64,000 nucleotides of DNA from Ptiloglossa arizonensis (lineage: Eukaryota; Arthropoda; Insecta; Hymenoptera; Colletidae). Of this stretch, positions 22,860 through 37,705 are shown in pieces. The notes beneath the pieces were generated by a model. The model was given only the letters and a program-made list of their open reading frames with translations, made no database searches and was not told the origin of the DNA. Made by a program: the position numbers and the translations under genes. How positions within the stretch are numbered: position 1 is the first letter of the stretch; each line of letters begins with the position of its first letter. The stretch spans positions 7,221,105 to 7,285,104 of the forward strand of contig NC_135052.1 of assembly GCF_051014685.1 (NCBI RefSeq). The letters run 5' to 3'.

Positions 22860-25800
22860 CTGCTGGCACGGCGACCTTTAATAGGCCGATTCTCTTACGA
22901 ACGACGAAAGTTTGCGCAGCGGGACGAAATAGAAACGAATTGAATAGGAAACGGTCGGAAACAGGGTCCAAGCGCGTTAATTATTTAAACCGGACGCTTT
23001 GTTCGCAATGTCGAGAGAGAATCGCGAACAAATCTTCGATGTTCCTCGCTGTTTAATTTCTCCTCGAAATTTTCCAACAGAGGAAATCACGTGTTCTCGT
23101 GATCTTCGTTTTACCCGAGATAATAATGTAAATTGTTAGATTAAATTTAATAATACCGATCCACAAAAAAAATTCTTTCGCCAAAAATCATCCAACGAGA
23201 AACTCGATAATCACTAACTATCGTACCATCTGAAAGTTCGTTGTACAACGCCCGATAAAAATTTATTACAATTTAATGCTCGCAACTACATGAAATGTCA
23301 GGATCTCTAAATTGCCGATCCCGCTAGATCCTTTCCACTTCTGGCTTGTTCTCCAGAGTTTTCATCGCTTCTGATTTCCGGACGGAATTTGAGAAACTTT
23401 TCACAGAGCCCATTTTTCATCTCTACTCGACAACGTTCCAAAGTTGCATTCAATAGAGAATGCCGTAAATCAATTTCCCAAAGTTTCCGATGAAAATCAA
23501 CTTTATACCCGGCATGAAACGTTTCCTCGCGCACACGGAGAGATCTTCGGCTAATTCTCGGAAAGTCATCGGAAGAGGATTCAAGATCCCGAACATGGTG
23601 GTCCGTGCGCGACTTCTTCGACAATCGACTAGATGGTATCTATCCGAGCCGGAGTTTCTAATCGTTGTTCCACCGAGACGTGTTCTACCTCCCTGCTTGC
23701 GCATTTTATATTCCCGACCAGTTCCAACCGAGTACACACTCGCTTAGAATTTTCAAAACGTTTATAAAGCGGTTTCTGGTATTATATATTTTGTTGTACC
23801 GTGGAATAAATGATCTCCAAGGTGGTTCAGTAGTCGTACAGCGATTCTAATATTGCTCCAACATTTACGATCGCGTCACTCGAACATCCGAAATGAATAC
23901 CGATATATATTGAGATTTAGCGACGATACATCGAACAGCGAGATTCATGATTCTTTTCTCGAGATGTTACGAACACGCAACTCGAATTGAAATTAGAAAT
24001 GTTCAAGGCTCGATCGAAATACTAATATTCGTGAAAATAGTTTTAAAAGAATGAAAAGATGTGTCCTTATTTCGCTCGATGAAACGTACTTTATAATAAT
24101 AAAAAAGCAGCTTGCACTCTTAGCGAAATACTTACGGTATAGGTTTCGGTTTTTCGAATAAAAATTATCAACTTTCTCCACGTGCAGTACAGTACACGCG
24201 TAACGTACCACTTAGATTCGTAAGAATCGTGTACGGAGAAAAAGGAGTTAAAGTTTCAGAAGTAAATGTATTATTTCGTATGTAATCTTTCTAATTAAAA
24301 TCGTACAACTGATTCTTCAAACTTTAAGTTTACTAATAGCATTTGTACACGAATGCTAATTACAAACGCTGACAACCAAACTGAGATTTATGGGTGGTCG
24401 TAATGCTGGCTAAAAGAAGTAAAATTCATCGTGAAACTCAAAAGTTGGAAAATAACGCGATTGCTGATAAAATTAGCAAAAATATATAATAGAAAATTCT
24501 GTATCCAGTCACTCGTGTCGTTAGGAAGATAATATAATTTCGTGCAGTTAATTACGTTAAGAAATTAATGTGCACAATTTAGCAGGCAGAAAAAACTATA
24601 ACCGTCTTCGAAGATCAACTTTCTGTATCGTTAAATATACATAAAGAAATCTATAATATATGCACATTTTACACAAATTATCAATATTTACACAATTTTT
24701 CCTAAAATATTGAATAATCGTCGTAAAAAAAACGAATGCACTGTTATTCGAAACATCGAGTCCATTATTGGCGGATCAAAATCGAATAGCCTCTAAATAC
24801 CTACTTTCTTCGTCAAGATACATAGACACGAGAAATAGATAAATGGAGGAAGATGTACCGAGGGTAGGTTCACAGCGATCTTGACCGGCCAATTAATTTT
24901 ATTCAGACCGTAGGTCGAATAATGAAGATTCTTACTGCGCCGACGCTCATAAATCGTAATCGTGGTACGTGCCTCGATTCGTTTCTTCTCTTACGGTCTT
25001 TTACCGGCGAGTACGGCACTTCGATTTTCACGACACCCAAATGAAACTCGTCTCCCTCGTCCAGCGGAACAAACTATCCCGTGTACATAAAACACCGGTG
25101 TAATTTTTAAGAATCGTTTAAAGGGTAAGAAAATCCGTGTTCTAAAGGCGTGCGTGACTTCATTACGGGTCGAGGCAGTGGCGTCTCTTCGTCCCGGTGC
25201 CTTTAAACGACACGACCTCTCCGTTTACCTTCCCCTTCTCGCGGAATCGTCGCGAGAGGCCTACCAGTAGAGAGTCTGCACGTTCACGGAGCAAATTATA
25301 CGAGAAAACGCACGGTTTGACCGAGCACGTAATCGGTTTGCCTAGTAAAGAATCAAATGGTAAGTAGGCGGCCTTCATAGGCCATCGACCAGCTCGCCCA
25401 TTCGTTGTCGCGTGAACTTACACGCTCTTTATCTCCGCGTCGATGCATACGAATGAAGCAACTCTCGTACACGCCCCAGAAAAAAAATAATTGATACGAA
25501 GGTTCCGCTGCGTTTTAATAAAACACCGCTGAACCGCTATTTTTAGCTACTACATGGAACAGATTAGGATGCTATCACCGCGAGCACAAGTTGCACATAG
25601 AATCTCTTCCCTCGAAGGAATCGAAACTGTCATCGATAGCGAAGTTTCGTCCAAGAACGACCGTACTGTTACTACCGATCGGGCCGAATACTTTTATTAA
25701 TTTTTGAAGAGCGAACACTTCGACGAAAATAGCACGCGCGTATACTCGAGAGATTACGATAGGGTAACGAATCGAAATATTAAAATAACTGTTCGAAAAA

Positions 25801-28800
25801 TTGTTTTTTTTTAGCGACTGCGTAGTCGCATCAAATTTTACCTATTGGCTACAAGAACACGCGTGCAACTACAATTTATTGAATTTCATTTGAAAATTGC
25901 AATTTGAGTAAAAGTTATGGACAATCCCTTGGGACAACATAAAAGAAACAAGGAAATTTTATCGTCCGCATTGGCACCGCTACCGTTGAACGTATCCATT
26001 TTTTTTTCTTTTTTTTGCGAAAAATTGTTCGCGTTACGATCGAAATAATGCGAAAATATGGGGTAAAGTACTCAGTGTACAACTTTAAATCGATAGAAAG
26101 GATCGAAATATTTTTTAAATTCATACGTTTAACGATAATTTATATTTTTGTTTGTTTCGGACGATTTGGTGATCAATGTGTGTACCTTTAGGTATTAGAT
26201 ACAGTAATACGATATACCCGTGTTCGAAAAAATGTCTAAAAATTGATTCATTTTTTAGACCGCCACACTGTCGCAACTCCTCAAAGTTAGCCTCCAATCG
26301 CTGGGTCTTTAACTACGTCGATGCGTGGAATGAAATGCAATCTACCAGAAACAAGTTGGACATTTTTTAACAACATTCAAAGTATCGATCAAGACGACAC
26401 GATGCCATCTGAATACTATTCGATGCGCCTTCGTGGGTTAACCTTTCAGCCACTATAGTAAATGTCACTGGTACACATTACGGCTACTCTACCGTGGTTG
26501 GTAAATCTTTGTGTATTCGGAGTGTAGTACACGTCGATTCAACGAAGTAAACCTAGCTATAGGTCGTTTATATAAGAAGACGGACAGAAGCGATTAATAG
26601 AGTTTGATGTTTCAAATATTTTTGTCCTTTAAAATATTACGAGGAATCGATTTATAAAAAAATCATGCAACTCCGTTCAAAAATAATTCCAACTGCAATT
26701 GTATCGTGTAACATTATTCGATCAATTTTTGCTCAGTTTCATTTTAACGTGAACTACAAGGCTGTTTGTACTCGTCCCGTGGCCGATAAAACCTAAAATA
26801 AAAAGCAAGTGGACCGACACTCTAATGTCGCCTATACGCATCTAATATGAAATGTTCTCGATGCGAAAAAGAAATACGAATGCTCTAATTCGACGCGGAG
26901 AGAGAATAACAGAACTAGGATGCAGTAATAAGAAAAGTTTACAAAATGATCAAAATGCAAGATAATAAACGCCGTAACTTCGTTAACGAACTGTGTGATT
27001 TCATGAATAACGCAAAAGCTGATAGCCGATGATTTGGTAAGCATGTGGTTCGTTGTTAATAAGGGAATAGGCGAAACCTGCTGCTATTTCGCTATGATAA
27101 ACTAATAGCTCGAAATGTTAATTCTGAGTAACAACGTTTGAAGAATGTTCGCGTGAACTGCGAAGTCATTAGCAAACTGCTAACTATGTACATCGTATGT
27201 ATGCACTGCGTCGTGCATGAGAATGAACTTGCTGAATGCGCCGGTACGAGGCATTTTATTTTCCTGCAATTAACTAATGAGAGTTGTTCTTCGTTTGAAT
27301 GCAGGACGAAAAGAAAGATAACGGTAAACACCTCAAACTGTTACAAAAAAATACAAACCGGGTAGACTAATTTCGTAGGCAACGGTCTCGCACGGTCCTG
27401 ACGCGCGTTAATTTTAATGGTCATTGTATCGCATTCGATGAGACGATTCCGTGCAATTTTTACCTCTATACGAAGGAAGATAAATTTTGGACAATAAAAA
27501 AAATCGAAGTACGATCGAGAAGCATTCGTTGTACACTTCGTGTAAGAGATATTTCTCCCTCCATGGTGTAGCTAGAAAACTAATCGTGCGGTGACATTTT
27601 TCACGCGACTTGTATATAAATTGACAACGGGCGCCGGATCCGTTCCGGCCCAAATCCGAATCGTACGAATTTATATTAAATAACGAATAGAAGAGCAAGG
27701 TCACCAGCTACGGTCGTTATTTCGCGGCTGTGACAGAAACGTTACGTCGATCGAAATGGATCCGGAGCCTGTTGGACGTGGGTTAAAAATAGTGAAATTC
27801 GAAACGGTATTCGCAACAGATGAAAACTGCTCGAAACGATAATGACCCGTTAAAGCCACGGGCTACGGCAAACGAAGCTACCCGATACGGCTGAATTAAC
27901 TTCGCTCATGATTACCGTCTACGAGTCGAAACTCGATCGAACTTGTCAGAACAGAATGACCATCGATCATCATCGCATTACCCAGGAAATATAGGCAAGC
28001 GTGCAAGAGAGAGAAGGAGAACGGGAGAATATTAACCTGCAATACGACGTTCGTCACGTAACACTGGGGCGTACTATGTGCCGCGGACAAAGGGAACACG
28101 CGACGATGAGTGAACGCGTCCATCTCCACGCTTCGATAAAGTGGAACTCAACGATCGTTACGTATGATTGTTCCGCGCCAATATTGCTAATATCCATGGA
28201 ACAATTCTCGCTCGATGAAGTAGCGATCGAGGAATAATGGTGAACCGACAACGCAACTTTGCACAATTTCAAATTTCTCGTTGTTCTTTCTTTCGTTTCT
28301 ACGACAAAGATCGTTCAACGATCGTTTAATATCGCGCGCACTGATAACAGAACCTAAGAAATTTTGGTTATTTGCGATGGTACCGGAAAGTGTTTCGAGG
28401 AAGAAGAGTTCATTTCGAAGGAGCAAATATTGCAACGTGTAAGATTACTTCTTCGAGACGACGTTCCGGAAAATTTATAGGTCCATCCGCGGGTAAAAAA
28501 GTAATTTAAAATACAAGGCGGAATCCTCGTTTTTAAAGAAATATCGACAACCTTGGAATTTCATAAAACGTACAATTAGAAAATATATTGTCCGCTTCGT
28601 TGTTCTTTCGAGAATAAATATCTACAGTCGGAAATGTAAAACCCTTCTTAATGTGCGGTAATCGAGGCCTAGAAGTGGCACGATGACACGATCGCGTAGC
28701 GAAATATTTATTCCGAACGGAACACGAGACCATTTTACTTAAAATTATCAAAATTTTCGAATCCGTGGAAATATTTCGTCGATACGCGAAACCAAACTTT

Positions 28801-28900
28801 GAACGCCTTATCTCGAAACACAAGAAGCGTTTCTATTTCTGTTACCACGCTTGTTGGCACAGCCTAATCCTCTTTCCTCTTTGGAGAACGTTGCTCCATT
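22860..28900. other. Gene-poor stretch
   Basis: No supported gene. Overlapping frames on opposite strands at 23307-23747 are GC-richer but unrecognised. A minus-strand ACC|GTAAGTATT donor near 24133 follows an open stretch of about 25 codons, with no recognisable product. Between 25.8 and 28.2 kb there are T/A runs and frames that shadow each other. Probably intron or intergenic DNA. Confidence 0.45.
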
Positions 28901-28920
28901 AATCACGAAACAGTACTTAC

Positions 28921-29330
28921 TCTCGGTTTAAAACGCTCCGATTGAACTAATAAAAGGACGAGCCGCCGCGAGAGCAACAGAGTCAACGTTACCGAGCGTG
29001 TTCCGCGATGATATACTTCTGAATCGTGAAAACGTAAACTAGTCCAAACAAAAGAACCTTGATTTACGAGCCGCTAATCGTGCCGCGGCGTGCGTTGTTC
29101 AACAACAAAATTCTGCGGTGTCATTAAAATCCTTTTTCACGTGCTCGTACAATGACTGATGAGTATGTCCTCGAACGAACCGACACCGTATCCCGGCAGT
29201 ACGATATCGCGGGTCATTATCGCCGGAGAAATACTTTTCTGAACGGAACTGCCGATAATAACGCCGCATTATCTCCGAGTGGACAATAGAACACGCGAGC
29301 GAGCGATGTACAACCCGACGGGCGATTCAA
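28921..29330 (-). other. Candidate 5' UTR exon with donor, minus strand
   Basis: On the minus strand a GAGA|GTAAGTACT donor has its intron starting at 28920. The preceding sequence is GC-rich and leader-like (ctctgttgctctcgcggcgg), with stops in all frames, as expected of an untranslated exon. A TATA-like tatatcat lies about 100 bp upstream of the donor on that strand. The 5' boundary is unknown. No coding exon was recognised further left. Chance occurrence of the donor is possible. Confidence 0.2.
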
Positions 29331-29339
29331 AATTCAAAC

Positions 29340-31720
29340 TTCCGGCATGAAAAGAGGAGGAGAGGCTACGAGGAAGGGTAGAGGTGTCAGGAAATCAGAG
29401 AGGAGTGAATTCGCATTCCGTCTACGTTCCCTCGTTTCCTCTCTCTATCCAAAGTCAGAAAGTTTTCCCGTTGTAACAGCTGCGACCCGCCAGAGAAGCG
29501 GTTTTAATTGGGTCCGCAGCTTTCGCACGTAGAAACCCGTGCCTTAAGGTACGCCTCTGTAATTTCACGAATGGACCTGCGAAGCCCCCTCGGCCTTTCC
29601 TGGGCTAGGAAACTTGACAGACTGCTGTTTCGTTTCGTTGTTCCATAATTAAAAATTGTTCATCTTCCTTTGACAGGCTAAATTGCAACGACTCCATTGC
29701 ACTCCGAACTAACGGGAAACATTCCTGTCCCGCGAAACAAAATTGCACGAGGTAATTTTAGTAACACCGGGTGTACCACTCGTGGAAGGAAAAAATTCTC
29801 TCGAGCGTGTGCACCAATCTCGACCGAAAAGCAGACGTTTACGGCCGGTCGTACGAGCAAAAGGATTTTAAACTATCGAGGCTCCGCGCGCAACCGGACA
29901 TCGATGATCCAGGTCGATCGATCTTCTCCGTGCTGTTTGAAATCGTGCTCGTGATCCCAACCCGTGTACAAACAGGCTCACGTGCCCGCGTGTACACACA
30001 ACTGTCCAATCGTAACGATAATAAATGTCGGCGCGATTATAGCACAATTGCTCCTCATTATGCGAAGACTCTTGAGCCTCGCTGCGGAAACCGATGTTTA
30101 AGTTCAAGGATTCATCCTTTCCGCGGAGCAAGACCGTGTTTCTGGGAATGCTACGTACCTACAACTTTCCCTGATACAAATCATCGTTGGTCGCACGTAT
30201 GTACGCGCGGGATGCTACTTATTCAACGAACTTTCTACGGTTAATTATCCCCACCGTGTTATTATTTGCGCAAGTTGCAAACATTCTGTCGCGTGAGTTA
30301 GTTACGCGATAGAAAACACGGAATCGAGTCCATTGAACGGACCTCGTCCACGTATGCCATTTTTGACGATTTACACGAATCGCGTATTCAAAGTTCCATA
30401 GGGACGATTATAGGTCGACCGATTAGCGAAATTTCCATCGAACAAAGGGATGCGAACAGAATTGTAAACTCGTAATCGGTGCACGAAGTCTCGATCAGGG
30501 AACGGAGTTTATATCGTCGAAACGATTAAAGTCGCAAAACAAACGACACGGAGAAGTTGAATTTGTAAGTAGTAAGCTTTCGAGGTTCCATTCACGCATA
30601 ATTTCGTGCACGAGTATGCATATACTTCCAGAGTGGAGTTGACAGTCTGTGCAAATTGCTTCAAACACCGTGTGTTTTCGAGCAATGAATATGATTTAAA
30701 AATTCATACTACGAGAGTATTCGGGAATTTTTATTTTCAATTATTGAACGTACGATGAATAGAAAAAGCTACAAGATACGAAACGGCTCTTTGCGAAGAG
30801 AACTATCGAAATCCAGTGTGAATGGACTCAATAAATATTGTATAATTGCGACTACACGATACAAACTCTTTTTTCGCTACTTTACCTCGCTCGGGCACAC
30901 AGGCGTGTAAAACGATAACATTCGCATTCCACTAATTTCTTCTACATTTAACTCTTTACAGCGTAACAGTTTTTAAACACGAATCAAATTTATTGGCTAG
31001 AAAATGCAGAAAAACGTTAAAAGAATTACTTCTCGCTTAATAAGAACTTCGAACGTACATTTTTTGTGAAAAATAAAATTATACGATTACACTTCGCAAA
31101 ACGAAGAATAACTATTCTCGTCGTTGTTCAAACACGAATGTAGATTTCATTTATCGTACCAGATTTTACGTTACATTGAAACGTGAGTTAGATTTTGTAC
31201 GAGTACCGAAACTTGAAAAACAGAATTAAAAACCAGCGCGAATTATACACACGGTAAGGGTGTAATTTTAATCGTTTCAACGATAAAACCAACTTCAGTT
31301 CCAGCCAAACCTTCACAGCGAATTACCAAATTTGGTCAATTGAAATTAACACACCCATTTACACCTACAATTATCTACAACTACCTTTAAATAATTTTTC
31401 AAACTGACAGTGACAAGAACTCGTCAAAATCGATACAGATATCATTTTATGCCATTTCAGAACAGTAGGAATTCGTAATTACTATCACTTTACAATGTCG
31501 AGATTTGAATATTTTCGAAACTATTGATGTTTCGACATAAACAGATATCTTTATACATATCTTTTGTAAGAAATAACGAGCTAGATTGGCACATTAAAAA
31601 TTACTCAATTCGCGCGTTTATACACAATACAACCGATACAACCTATTACCTCCCTCCCCTCCTCAAAATCATTCAATTCCTGTCCGAACCATGTTTTATA
31701 CAACGGTTGGTTCACGAGTG
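29340..31720. other. Stretch without supported genes
   Basis: The first kilobase is GC-richer and carries a 157-codon plus-strand frame (29771-30244) overlapped by minus-strand frames. Neither shows a domain. A palindromic word acaccgggtgt lies near 29765. From 30.3 kb on, the sequence is AT-rich and featureless. Confidence 0.4.
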
Positions 31721-31738
31721 ATTCATAGATTGAAATCT

Positions 31739-31751
31739 GAAACACCCTATA
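31739..31751 (-). repeat. Solo TATAGGGTGTTTC transposon-end-like motif
   Basis: Read on the minus strand, tatagggtgtttc resembles the TACAGGGTG starts of insect DNA transposons, with TA in front. No partner end was found. Low weight on its own. Confidence 0.2.
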
Positions 31752-31759
31752 TACCACTT

Positions 31760-34700
31760 AAAAAAAACTAAATAAATAAATACAGTTACAGAAAAAATAT
31801 TAAAAAACAAATATCTTAACGTTTTGTAGCAATTAGACAACTTGCCGCGTTGTCGTTTAAAACAGCCAAATGCGTTTCTGCGTTCGATTACGCGGAACGT
31901 CGAAACGCAATGTCGTGCGATCGATGTAACGTGTAACACCGAAATCGAATCGCAACTTTCGGCATCCTAATCGCTCGGGGCGTTGTCCATGATAATTGGT
32001 TTCGTAGCTTCCTGTTGTCCCGGACTTCGTATTTCGCTGATCGCCTTAATGGCGGCCACTTGTACCAGCTGGCGACGTACCACGGAATTAAGAGCATCTA
32101 TTAACCTGATTAATTACCATTATCGTATGGCTCCGGATTGCATCGTATCGGTGCAAAAGCAGAAACGCGTTGGCCCCTACATGGCGAGGCGTCGCACCTG
32201 GATAGAAATTGTCGCTTCTCGGGTGTGCTCTTGCACGATGCCGCGAACGACGATTCACGGAATCGACGATTTTCTCAGGCGATAAAACGAGGAACTCTCG
32301 GGGACGACGAGAGAGCGAACCGAACAAATGTGGCGGTGAGAGACAGACGGAACGAGTAAAGGAAAAAGTTGATTATAACCGTCGATCGTAAACCGATACG
32401 ATGACCTGCGTGTAATCTCGAATTCTTTTTTCTCCTTCGCTGCTCGGTTCGATATCGTCGATTAATTTCATGCGTCTTATCGCTCCTACGAGAGATATTT
32501 AATTAGACCGGGTGGAGATAACGAGCAAAAATGTGTCGAGATGTGTAAGAGCGAAACTATTTCGTCACAACGTCGAGTATAGGCTATTTGCTTTTGTCGT
32601 CGCGTAAAATATTACGGTTATTACCGAAACAAGTGTTTAATCAACCGCGAATACACCCATTATATTCGTTATCTGTTCTATTCGTATAATGGAACGAGAA
32701 AAAGGATTTGAGTGAAAAGTTTGAATATTTGGGTCAAATTGGACAAATATTGGCAACGTCGCGTATTGAAATTACGTTACATTAAGAACATCTGTGAGCA
32801 AATAGTAGAAGAGACGATTGGTGTTGAACCTGATAATTTCGATAATTTTATCTTCTATCGTAATTACATAAATTCTTAATTATACGAACTGGATACGTTC
32901 ACCTTTCGACGAGAACGTCGAGGAAATGGGACGAAATCTTTCGTAGTGATTGTTCGATAAATAAAATTAAAATTTTGAACGACAGTTATACAGATAAAAG
33001 AATACGGACTTTCCACTTCGAAAGAAATGATCCATAAGCGAGGGAATTGAGCTCACCGACGTGAGCTGCAAGCCTGTAGAAATAGCAACGAGCCAACGCG
33101 TTGAAATCAATTGTGAAACTGATCGCTCTCGAAACGGTTAACGCTCATCTCCTCGCAATGACAAAAGTTTAACGGTCTGGAATTGAATTCGGCCGAGGAA
33201 TCACTCTGCTCCGAGAAAACAGTAGAGAGAGAAAAAGAAAAATTAAAGACATCGAGTCTCGACTGTCTGTAAAGAGAAAATTGGATTTCGCGCGTTAACA
33301 ATGAACGTACCAACAACGATGTCTACCAGAAACAAGGGTCTATTTTTCATTACGTACCTTCCATTCAGAATCAACTTTATGAAGTATTTCGTGTAATTTG
33401 GTTCTAATTCGCGCACAATAACGTTAAAACGAACGACTCTACGATTTCCATTTTTGCTACAAATTACATACACCCTTGGCTTCGATTATTTTCTACGATC
33501 GTGATTACAAAAATTGATATTACCCTGTTCGATACGATTCGAAGACCACTTACTTAAACAACTTTATCGGTCTGTAAGCTACCAAGAAGCTCGAACACGA
33601 CACATGGATTACGTATTCGGTACAAACATTATTATATCAGATGCACAGTATTTTTGCATACCCGATATACTTAATTTTAAGTAATCTTTTACTTTTTGTG
33701 TACCTTTTGTTCGTTACAACCGATGCAACAACGATACAGCTACGAAGAAACGTTGGTAGAGCAAAACTTTTATCATCGTTCGCTACACTTTGGACGAAGA
33801 CTATTGACGTGGCTCCAACTTTTGCGCAATGTTCATTCACTTCTCTATTTGACAAATAGAGAGTATATATTTACAGATTTGCGCTTTCAGTCTCTCAAGG
33901 GAGAATAATGCATAAATACTTTCATCGGGTAGTAATAATATGGAACAGAAATATACAACCGTAGTATCAATAGTAACATAGAAGGATATAAATCAAATAC
34001 ATACTATTTCCCTTGTATTTCTCCCTTGTATGTGCTCAGTTCTTTCGAATTATCTAGAAACGTGATCCCTTAATTGAATCAATTGTACCAACGCACCACT
34101 TTTAAAACTATGCAATAATAGACATTTGAACAAATATAAACGCACGAGGAAAGTTTTGTAACAGAACGATCACCAACGAATTTAATATTAAAATAAAATC
34201 TTGAAATCGATACCTCGCAATGTTCGTCGCAAACTATACCCGTGGATTATTCCTATTTTCGAATCACACGTGTTCTTGAAACCAATGGGAAACGAATTTT
34301 CAACACAGAAGGAAGAAAGTATTACTTTTCTAAACTATTTGCTTCCATTAACTGCGGCCAAATCGAAAAAGTTAAGAACAAACGAAGAGAGAGAATATAT
34401 CAACTTCGCTTACTGTACGTGTTTCTAACTTCGAATTAATTACACGTCAATTAAGTATACGGCGGTGTAAAATCGAGGCTCGGTCATTAAGCCGACTCCC
34501 AAGTTCACCGTACAAAGTATGTTGCAACACACTGCAACGAGCTAATTTTCGCTAGCCAACCCTCCCACCGATCCACCTTTCTCTCGTTCCTCTGCTCGAA
34601 TACGTCTACGATGGTAGTTTCAAGCTTTGACTTCGTGAGATTTCAAGCAAGTCTACGTTTCGTCGGATCACCGACTTATTTAACCAGTCCTCCCTACGAT

Positions 34701-35240
34701 TCGTTAAGACAATTCCTTCTACCGATCGTTCCATCGAGTCGTGATAGTTCATGCAACCGAGACAAGATTAACGTGTTCGGCAAAGTTGCAACGAACTTGG
34801 AAATAATCGCTACTGCATCGATAGGAACCCTCGAATAACACCGATCGGTTAAAATTCGAGGATCGATCGCGATCTATTAAAATAACGCACGAAACGGGAA
34901 AATGGAAGACTTTCGATGCACATACTTTTTCTGGTAACCTTAACACGTATGGTGAGTGTACAACAAAATCGTTTTACATATCGGTACTCTCTACAACGTA
35001 GGAAATAGCAATTCGCTCGTTACGTACACACAAATTTGCATAATAGAAATTTTCTCCTTGCATCACTACGGGAGAAGTAGCGAAGTTGGTGGATTATGAA
35101 ACTGTCGTCCAGATCTCCAACGAGCAAGTGAAATAATTAAAGAATCCGCTAAAGGGAACATTTTGGAGATATTCGACAGGAGGTTGTATCGTTAAACTGT
35201 AATATTGAAATCCTTTTCTTACGACGTTTCAAATTTATTG
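31760..35240. other. Stretch without supported genes
   Basis: A GC-richer block at 31.9-32.4 kb carries several overlapping frames on both strands, none recognisable. On the minus strand a frame at 33243-33473 passes a GAAG|GTACGTAAT donor near 33357 and would encode about 34 residues of mixed composition upstream of it, but its acceptor is weak. Otherwise AT-rich. Confidence 0.4.
34521..34553 (+). repeat. Dispersed repeat words (two adjacent matches)
   Basis: gttgcaacacactgcaac at 34521-34538 matches 38806-38823 at 15 of 18 positions, and the three differences are transitions. The overlapping gcaacgagctaattttcgct at 34534-34553 matches 18871-18890 at 19 of 20. The site therefore joins two words found separately elsewhere, as expected if all three are pieces of one older interspersed repeat. 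Confidence 0.4.
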
Positions 35241-35244
35241 TCAG

Positions 35245-35344
35245 ATGGAACTGAACGAATAGCGAGTTCATTCCACCGAAGATATACAACGCCAGAGGAA
35301 GAGTCGCCCCGACGACACGACTGAAAGTGTGAAGAATTGATTAT
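35245..35344 (+). other. Candidate internal noncoding exon (100 nt)
   Basis: A pyrimidine-containing acceptor (caaatttattgtcag, AG at 35243-35244) is followed exactly 100 nt later by a donor, TTAT|GTAAGTATG (intron start 35345). All three frames contain a stop, so if real it is an untranslated or noncoding-RNA exon. Pairing of two good splice sites at exon-like spacing is suggestive but not decisive. Confidence 0.2.
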
Positions 35345-35349
35345 GTAAG

Positions 35350-37690
35350 TATGTACTCGGAAACTTCTCGACAAATTTTCGTATTGGCATAGATATGCTC
35401 GTTATTGTACATCCTTATCGCCATGATAATAAATTAACAGATTAGTGGTTTCCATCTAACAAAGTGATAACAGCGATTTCACTTTCACTCGACCATAAAA
35501 ATCTTCCGATGATCCATAAATCTTGGAATTTTTACACTTACGCTTTACGTCTTCGTATAAAATATTCTTCTAATTCGATGTATCTTTCTTTCGAGCTAAC
35601 AAGAACAGTTAAACAATTAATTTAATTAATTTTCTCGTTATGTTCCCGTTATACGTACAATTTTTTGGCAACTACTTGTCCACGATAAATAATTATTTAC
35701 CGAAGTTAAATGGAATTACAATATTTTTACCTTCAATATTAGTACCATTCATTTATCGAATTATACCAGTACGATGTTAAATCGCTCGAATAATTTTCTT
35801 AACTGTTACTTACATCGAATTTGAAATATTACCAAAAGATTACTCTTCAAATTTCATTATCTTTTCAATATTAATAATGATCATTTCGTACAAGATTATA
35901 CCCTTATATTTTTACCTACGAGTCGTGTAATTATACTACCATCCTCAAGCCTTCGCATAGAAATCGCAACATTGAGAAATTTGTTTCAAGAATTCTTGTC
36001 ATCGTGCCAACAAAATGTATCTACGCGTTAATGAATCGACTATCGTATACCGACAGATTACATTTGTCCTTATTGTTAACGCTCGAACGGATTTTGATCG
36101 AGCCAAAGAACACGTAACAAAATTATTTGTGCGAGCAGCTTTCCGCAAAGTTTCTACTTTGAATCGAAGCTCGTGATGCTAAAATAGAAAGTTCACCCGC
36201 AAAATACGTGATCGCAATCGCGGGGATAAACGACGTTGTTAGAGTGTCTAACATAGCAATTACAATCGGCTGCGGGCAAACACACGTTGGTAATTATAAT
36301 GAGATTTTGTACAGCCGCATATACAACGTATCGTGGATAGCCTAGCGGTTGACCGATAATAAGGATATTGGTAACGGGAAGTGGACAATGATCATTAGAG
36401 ACCGAGAGAGCCGGTGGGTGAGGAGGTATCATGACTCCTACGTATCGCGGGTCGACGACCTTCGATCGAAATCTTTTTTTCGCGCAAAAGGGGCTGTGAA
36501 AAATGTGTAATTGCTATCTCATCCATCGCGGATGACTTCCCTTCGCTTCGTGACGGTTCGAAATCGGGGATGAAACTCTAAATACGACCAGTCTGATTGC
36601 ACGCGAAAATTCAGCAGAAAAATTTCATCGATTTACCGGAGTAAGTAACTTTAAGAATGACGAGTAACTGCGGAGCGTAAATACTATACACGCGGAGATA
36701 CAAGACGGATTATTAAAGTTACGCTAAATATCTATCGTTGAGTCTATGATATACGAACGATGTATCAGTAAGATGTGCCTATATTAAAATAATGTAATTG
36801 GAAGGTTCGGATTAGTATTTAACGTGTACGTTTGATCGCTTTGAATATGACCAATTTTAACGTCTCTTTAAAAGCCGGATATCTTGGGAACTATTAATTT
36901 CGAGATACGTGTACACACTTCGGTACTTTTAGTCGAAAATCGAATAAAACGGGCATTACGTTTAAAGAAACTAAGTCGATATTCGAATCTCCTTCACGAC
37001 CTCAAGCACGATTTTCATCTCGAACCGAAGTCCCTCGCGTGTAATGTCCACCGAGGAAAGTGATTGGATATACCGTGAATAAGTAAGATAGAGTCCAGCA
37101 TAAGTCTCGCATTACGTGAGCTCGCTGGCCGTAACTTCAAAGCGACAAGCTGCATCCGTATCGGTGTATCGACTTCTATTAATTCGAAATAAAAATTCTC
37201 ATATTATACTTTCTGTTATACCTTCTCGAGAATATTACGATTTGTTATGGACCGGTGAAGGTTTCCCGATGAAAGTGAGTACACAACCTCGTATTTAGTT
37301 ACAAGTTTCTCGAATCATTTCTATAAAAAAAAAGAAACTATCAACTGCAAAATAATCCGAATAAGGTTGCGTTTGGACTTATTTTCATTGGCGAAAATCT
37401 CGCCGATCTGTCAATAATGTCACGAAGACATATCGAGAAATACACAAATTTTAATTTTAATCAGAGCTCGCGCTGAATAAATATGAAATGTGGAAATCTA
37501 GTATAAAAATTATCACTTGATTCCAAAATATAAATTGTTCCGTAATTCTGCCCCCATTTCTATGTAAGATGTACTTCTTTCTATTAATTAAAATAGCAAA
37601 GATATTCGGACGACCAATTTATACTCGAATACCGTGTATAAGAATCCTAGAGCCTACTATCGAATCAATTGAATACATCACAAAAGGGAA
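35350..37690. other. Stretch without supported genes
   Basis: AT-rich to 36.1 kb. The block 36.19-36.46 kb is less AT-rich and open on the minus strand for 79 codons without a recognisable domain. A 47-nt exon-like piece with acceptor ctcgag and donor AAA|GTGAGTACA ends at 37275, too short to evaluate. Confidence 0.4.
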
Positions 37691-37705
37691 TAGCAAAGTC
37701 TAGAG

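Noticed and set aside
29771..30244. 157-codon plus-strand frame
   Set aside because: Unrecognised, overlapped by minus-strand frames, and no splice or promoter signals frame it.
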